From the NCBI GenBank assembly GCA_002633005.1, contig NMRA01000218.1, forward strand, positions 29,337-93,336: DNA of 64,000 bases, given 5' to 3'. The DNA is from Phoronis australis. Its lineage: Eukaryota > Phoronida > Phoronidae. The number at the start of each line of letters is the position of its first letter. Positions within the stretch are counted from its first letter, which is position 1. A model generated the notes under the pieces. It made no database searches. It had not been told where the DNA came from and worked only from the letters and a program-made list of their open reading frames with translations. Position numbers and translations under genes: made by a program. Below, in pieces: positions 48,194 through 64,000 of the stretch.

Positions 48194-50940
48194 ACAACTT
48201 ATTTTGTGCGAAATAAATTAAGTGCACCATAAATCTATCGAATAAGTTGCTGTTGTTATATTCATACATGGTATATTGCAAGTTGAGCAACCTTACCAAT
48301 GAAAAGACGTCAATGTTCGATTACATTTTACAGTTTACATTCCTGCACTTGTTAGCCATGATAAAATATAACTTGTTCCAACAGAAAAAAACGCATTGAT
48401 GTTCTGGACGCCATCACTATGAATCAAATCGATAAAACACATAGATGTTAGTGTCAAGTTTAAAGTTGATGAGCCCGACTTTGGCGTTAGAGACCATTTA
48501 AATTCAATTAAATCAATTTTTGTATTTGATGCATCGAAATATACATCGAGTAATGATTCATGAACTTTCACCCGGGTAAAAAATCTACTAATCCGCGTAT
48601 CCTCCTTGCTTTCTACAATTATAATCGCGGAATACTTTCACTGGTGTCTTCTCGGAATAACCGTGGTACTGTAATAAAACCATCTTCTATTGCCAAGGTT
48701 TATTTTGTGGATAAAAAATAGATGTATTTGTTGAAAAGTTAAAATTTCGTGAAATGCTTCGTAGTTTCAATTACGAACAATTAAAAATGATGAAAACAAT
48801 AATTCACGGAAAAGTTTATTAACAAGAAGAACAAAGTCATTTGTAATAAATTTTTACTAAAACCCTTCAACTTGAACTTCATTGAAGGCATATAAAATTG
48901 CCACTCAGTGTTCAACGACAAGCAAGACCAGAAGGCTTTGTTCTACTTTCGAAATTAAAACACTTGAAGTTAAAAATAATTAGCTAGAGGAATAATATTC
49001 AATGACTTCAGGGCTCGGGGACTAATCTTCTTACTGGGAACTTGACTAAAAACTGACTACTTGCATAGCATACCTCGAGTAACCAACAATTTTATACTCA
49101 AAGGACATTAGACGTTGGGTCCAGGATTCTATACGTGGGTGAAGCTATGATGCAACGTTGTGAATTAGCTATTGCTGTATAGTTGAAATTACAGCGATAT
49201 TTTAAGGCATTGGTTTGAGTGTCTGTAAAACTGAAATACATGTGCTTTGATACTGGAAATGCTTTTGAAGAATTCAATAACTTGGGTTTGTCTATCTCGA
49301 AATTTCGCTTTTATTAAAACGTAGGATTGCTACCATGTATATATATGCATATAGCAGGACCATGTTCCAATACTTGTAGCTGTGCTTATATCGGAAATTA
49401 AGCACATGCGGCTATACGCGAATCAGTTGAGCAAACCCATGCTTGGCAGTGATGCTCTGGATATAAACACACCTCATTCATTATTTTTTTCTTAGTTATA
49501 AGCTACTTAGTTCGTGGAATGCAGTGAAACTCTTGCATACGATACAAGCTCTCATAATACGCCGAAACATACTGCATGCATTTAGTTTGTAACTTAATTT
49601 TAAACAATATGTTTTCAGTTGAACACTGTTGGCATTTTCCCTAGTTTTATTGGGGAAATCATTTCCTTCAGAACATTTATTCGTTATTTAAACCTGTTTC
49701 AATAAGTAGTTCGCTAGTTTGTGCAACAGTTTGTCACTGAACTTATACTTGTTATTGCCACGGGTCATATTTTCAAGTGAACCTATCAGACAGTTTTATT
49801 AGTTTTGAAACAATTGAAATGCCCTGTAAAACCGAGTTTTGTAGAAATGTTTCGAACTTTATACGCCTTTACCGAGGAGTATGCGAATAGGCATATGCGC
49901 CTATCGAGAAACACTTTTGAAAAAAACCCATTATTTTGGATATACGCGCATTAGTGGAGCTTAATACGCACGCACGGTAGTCAGGTTGTTTTTAATAAAA
50001 TCAAACTTGTGTGCTTCCACTGCCTCGTCTTGGCTTTCAAAAGAATTTTAAACATAGCAAAATGTTGGGCAAATTATATATGACAGCTTTCCAAAATAAA
50101 ATTACTAGGTTGACCCCTGGCTTGGATGTATACTACGTTGGACCCTGGCTTGGGTGTATTTGCAGCTTCAGAAGAGAAGTGTTCTGCATTTCTACTTCCG
50201 AACTGTTTTCGACAAAGTTTACTCAAAATCTGAACAAAACCTCTTGTCATTATTTTATTTTTAAACCGTTTGATGCATGAGCTTAAAAGTGGTTAGAATT
50301 TTCATTGCTGGTTTCGGCCGACAATTGAAGGTGGCAATATTCCCACCTTCTGTTAAAAAAACAACATTTGATTTATGCCACTTACCGTAATGCAATAGGC
50401 CTCAAATTTTTCCTTAACATCAAATTGGAGATTATTCCATTGTTTCAGAAGAACTGACAGTTCGTTATTGTTTGAGACCAGGCTCTTCAACTTGGTTTGT
50501 CACGGCGTGTTATTTTATGCGCCTGGTATATGGTCCCTGGCTGAAAATAACAAACTGTTGTCTTTCCGCAAACCCAACAACCACTTCTCACCTGATTAGA
50601 AACAAGTTGTGACAGCCTCCTCGGCTGTGCGGTCGGTTGATCAAGCGACGTGCATTTTACCAGGCTAGAGAACTAATCTCCACACCCTTTGGCTAACGTA
50701 CAACTTGCCGCCCGGCCCGAGCGTATATCTGTCTTCTGTGCTGTTTTGTTTAGTCTTCAAAAGGTAGCGCAACAATCGCAACATAACTTTCATTTTTGGG
50801 GAGGTTAATCCGTTTTTGAATTGCTTCTAATAGATTGCACGGCTGAAATGGTTATATAGAACTCCTATGGACTAAAACGTACCATAAATATTTTGGATTT
50901 TCGAATTTTGAGATTCCAATATATGGTTATTATTTACCTC
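48194..50940. other. Intergenic region, SMC3 side
   Basis: AT-rich until about 50600, where CpG content rises (CGGTCGGTTG, CCGCCCGGCCCGAGCG), consistent with a promoter area. No gene recognised. Confidence 0.5.
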
Positions 50941-51090
50941 AGGGGCACATGTAATCCATTTTGCCGCCATTTTAGACTCTGTCCTGGAAGGTCACGCTTT
51001 GTGTTTGTAATCCATTTTACACTCGCAGTGCTCAGTGACTAGCCACTGATCGTACTCTCATGTTTTGTGTTTGTAACCTGGTCTCGTAAA
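50941..51090 (+). promoter_or_regulatory. Probable SMC3 core promoter/5' leader with YY1-like site
   Basis: GCCGCCATTTT at 50963-50973 is the reverse of AAAATGGCGGC, the YY1 consensus, about 120 bp before the ATG, where YY1 sites often sit in TATA-less housekeeping promoters. TGTAATCCATTTT occurs twice (about 50950 and 51007) and TTTGTGTTTGTAA twice. No TATA box seen. The start site is not determined. Confidence 0.45.
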
Positions 51091-63610
<12,520 letters not shown>

Positions 63611-64000
63611 ATATCCTTTTCATATGATAGTTTTAAGTAACTTGTTTTTTTAACTTTGAAATTTCATTTGTTTGCATTCATGATGGCAGCATAGTCCCAA
63701 AATGAGAAGGTTATAAGTTCAAATCTAGGTCTGGGCCATGGGTTTGTGCTGTTTGTTCTCAGTTCTCTTTGAAATCACCATTTTCTCCCAGTGGTTGTGC
63801 CAAATTTCAACGAGGATGAAAAATTGGGGATTACACGAAGATGCCAGAGGGTTGCTGCTGTCTAAGAATGGGCTAATCCCTTTGATTTCATTATGTACTC
63901 TACAGTACACAGAATGATTTAAATACACTGCTGTCTCTAGTTGAGAAGACACTGGAATGGTGACTTATTATTAAGAGATTAATGACAACGATAAAAGATG
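63611..64000 (+). other. SMC3 intron 18, start of a putative U12-type AT-AC intron (3' end outside window)
   Basis: The 5' end reads ATATCCTTTT. No U12 branch-site (TTCCTTAAC-like) near an AC acceptor is visible before the window ends. The intron contains a possible degenerate tRNA-like SINE from about 63683. Confidence 0.8.
63683..63900 (+). repeat. Possible degenerate tRNA-derived SINE in SMC3 intron 18
   Basis: Box-A-like TGGCAGCATAGT is followed about 34 nt later by box-B-like AGTTCAAATC, then a unique-looking tail. Motif spacing fits a tRNA-derived promoter, but only one copy is in the window, so the call is weak. Confidence 0.35.

Overview
This is a 64 kb window of AT-rich, intron-rich animal DNA. 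Exons are short (mostly 70-300 bp), splice sites follow GT..AG, and introns and intergenic DNA are full of small inverted-repeat transposons, a tRNA-derived SINE and tandem repeats. The repeat types suggest an invertebrate, probably marine, but I cannot name the species. No bacterial or viral genome segment is present. The window holds six isolated N positions, five of them at homopolymer runs and one at a minisatellite, plus one 225-bp N gap, so it comes from a draft assembly.

Two host genes account for all recognisable host coding sequence. They are arranged head to head, with start codons about 5.7 kb apart. On the minus strand (369-45422) are the first 14 coding exons of an ADGRA-type adhesion GPCR (ADGRA2/GPR124-ADGRA3/GPR125 family): signal peptide, LRRNT, five leucine-rich repeats each on its own 72-bp exon, LRRCT, one Ig domain, a hormone-receptor domain and most of the GAIN domain. 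The end of GAIN, the GPS region and the 7TM domain lie beyond the left edge. On the plus strand (51091-63610) are the first 18 coding exons of cohesin subunit SMC3: ATPase head N-half, N-terminal coiled coil, hinge and the start of the returning coiled coil (704 of roughly 1,200 residues). The gene continues past the right edge. In every SMC3 exon the frame and phase join exactly.

Region by region: 1-12.8 kb holds 12 ADGRA exons with introns of about 0.3-2.2 kb, which contain a decayed mariner-like transposase, a SINE and short inverted-repeat elements. 12.8-45.2 kb is two giant introns (about 16 kb each) flanking a single LRR exon. They contain a 4.54-kb TA-flanked inverted-repeat transposon, a THAP-domain fragment, a 58-bp minisatellite inside a probable assembly duplication, a 0.76-kb element with terminal inverted repeats and a long foldback. 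45.4-51.1 kb is intergenic DNA with the likely promoters of both genes. 51.1-64 kb is SMC3, whose introns carry a 121-bp-arm hairpin, a nested transposon insertion and a tandem duplication that captured an exon end and its splice donor.

The two genes have unrelated jobs (sister-chromatid cohesion versus cell-surface signalling), and nothing shows that they are functionally coupled. The most notable coding observation is that SMC3 exon 18 can only end at a textbook U12-type AT-AC 5' splice site.
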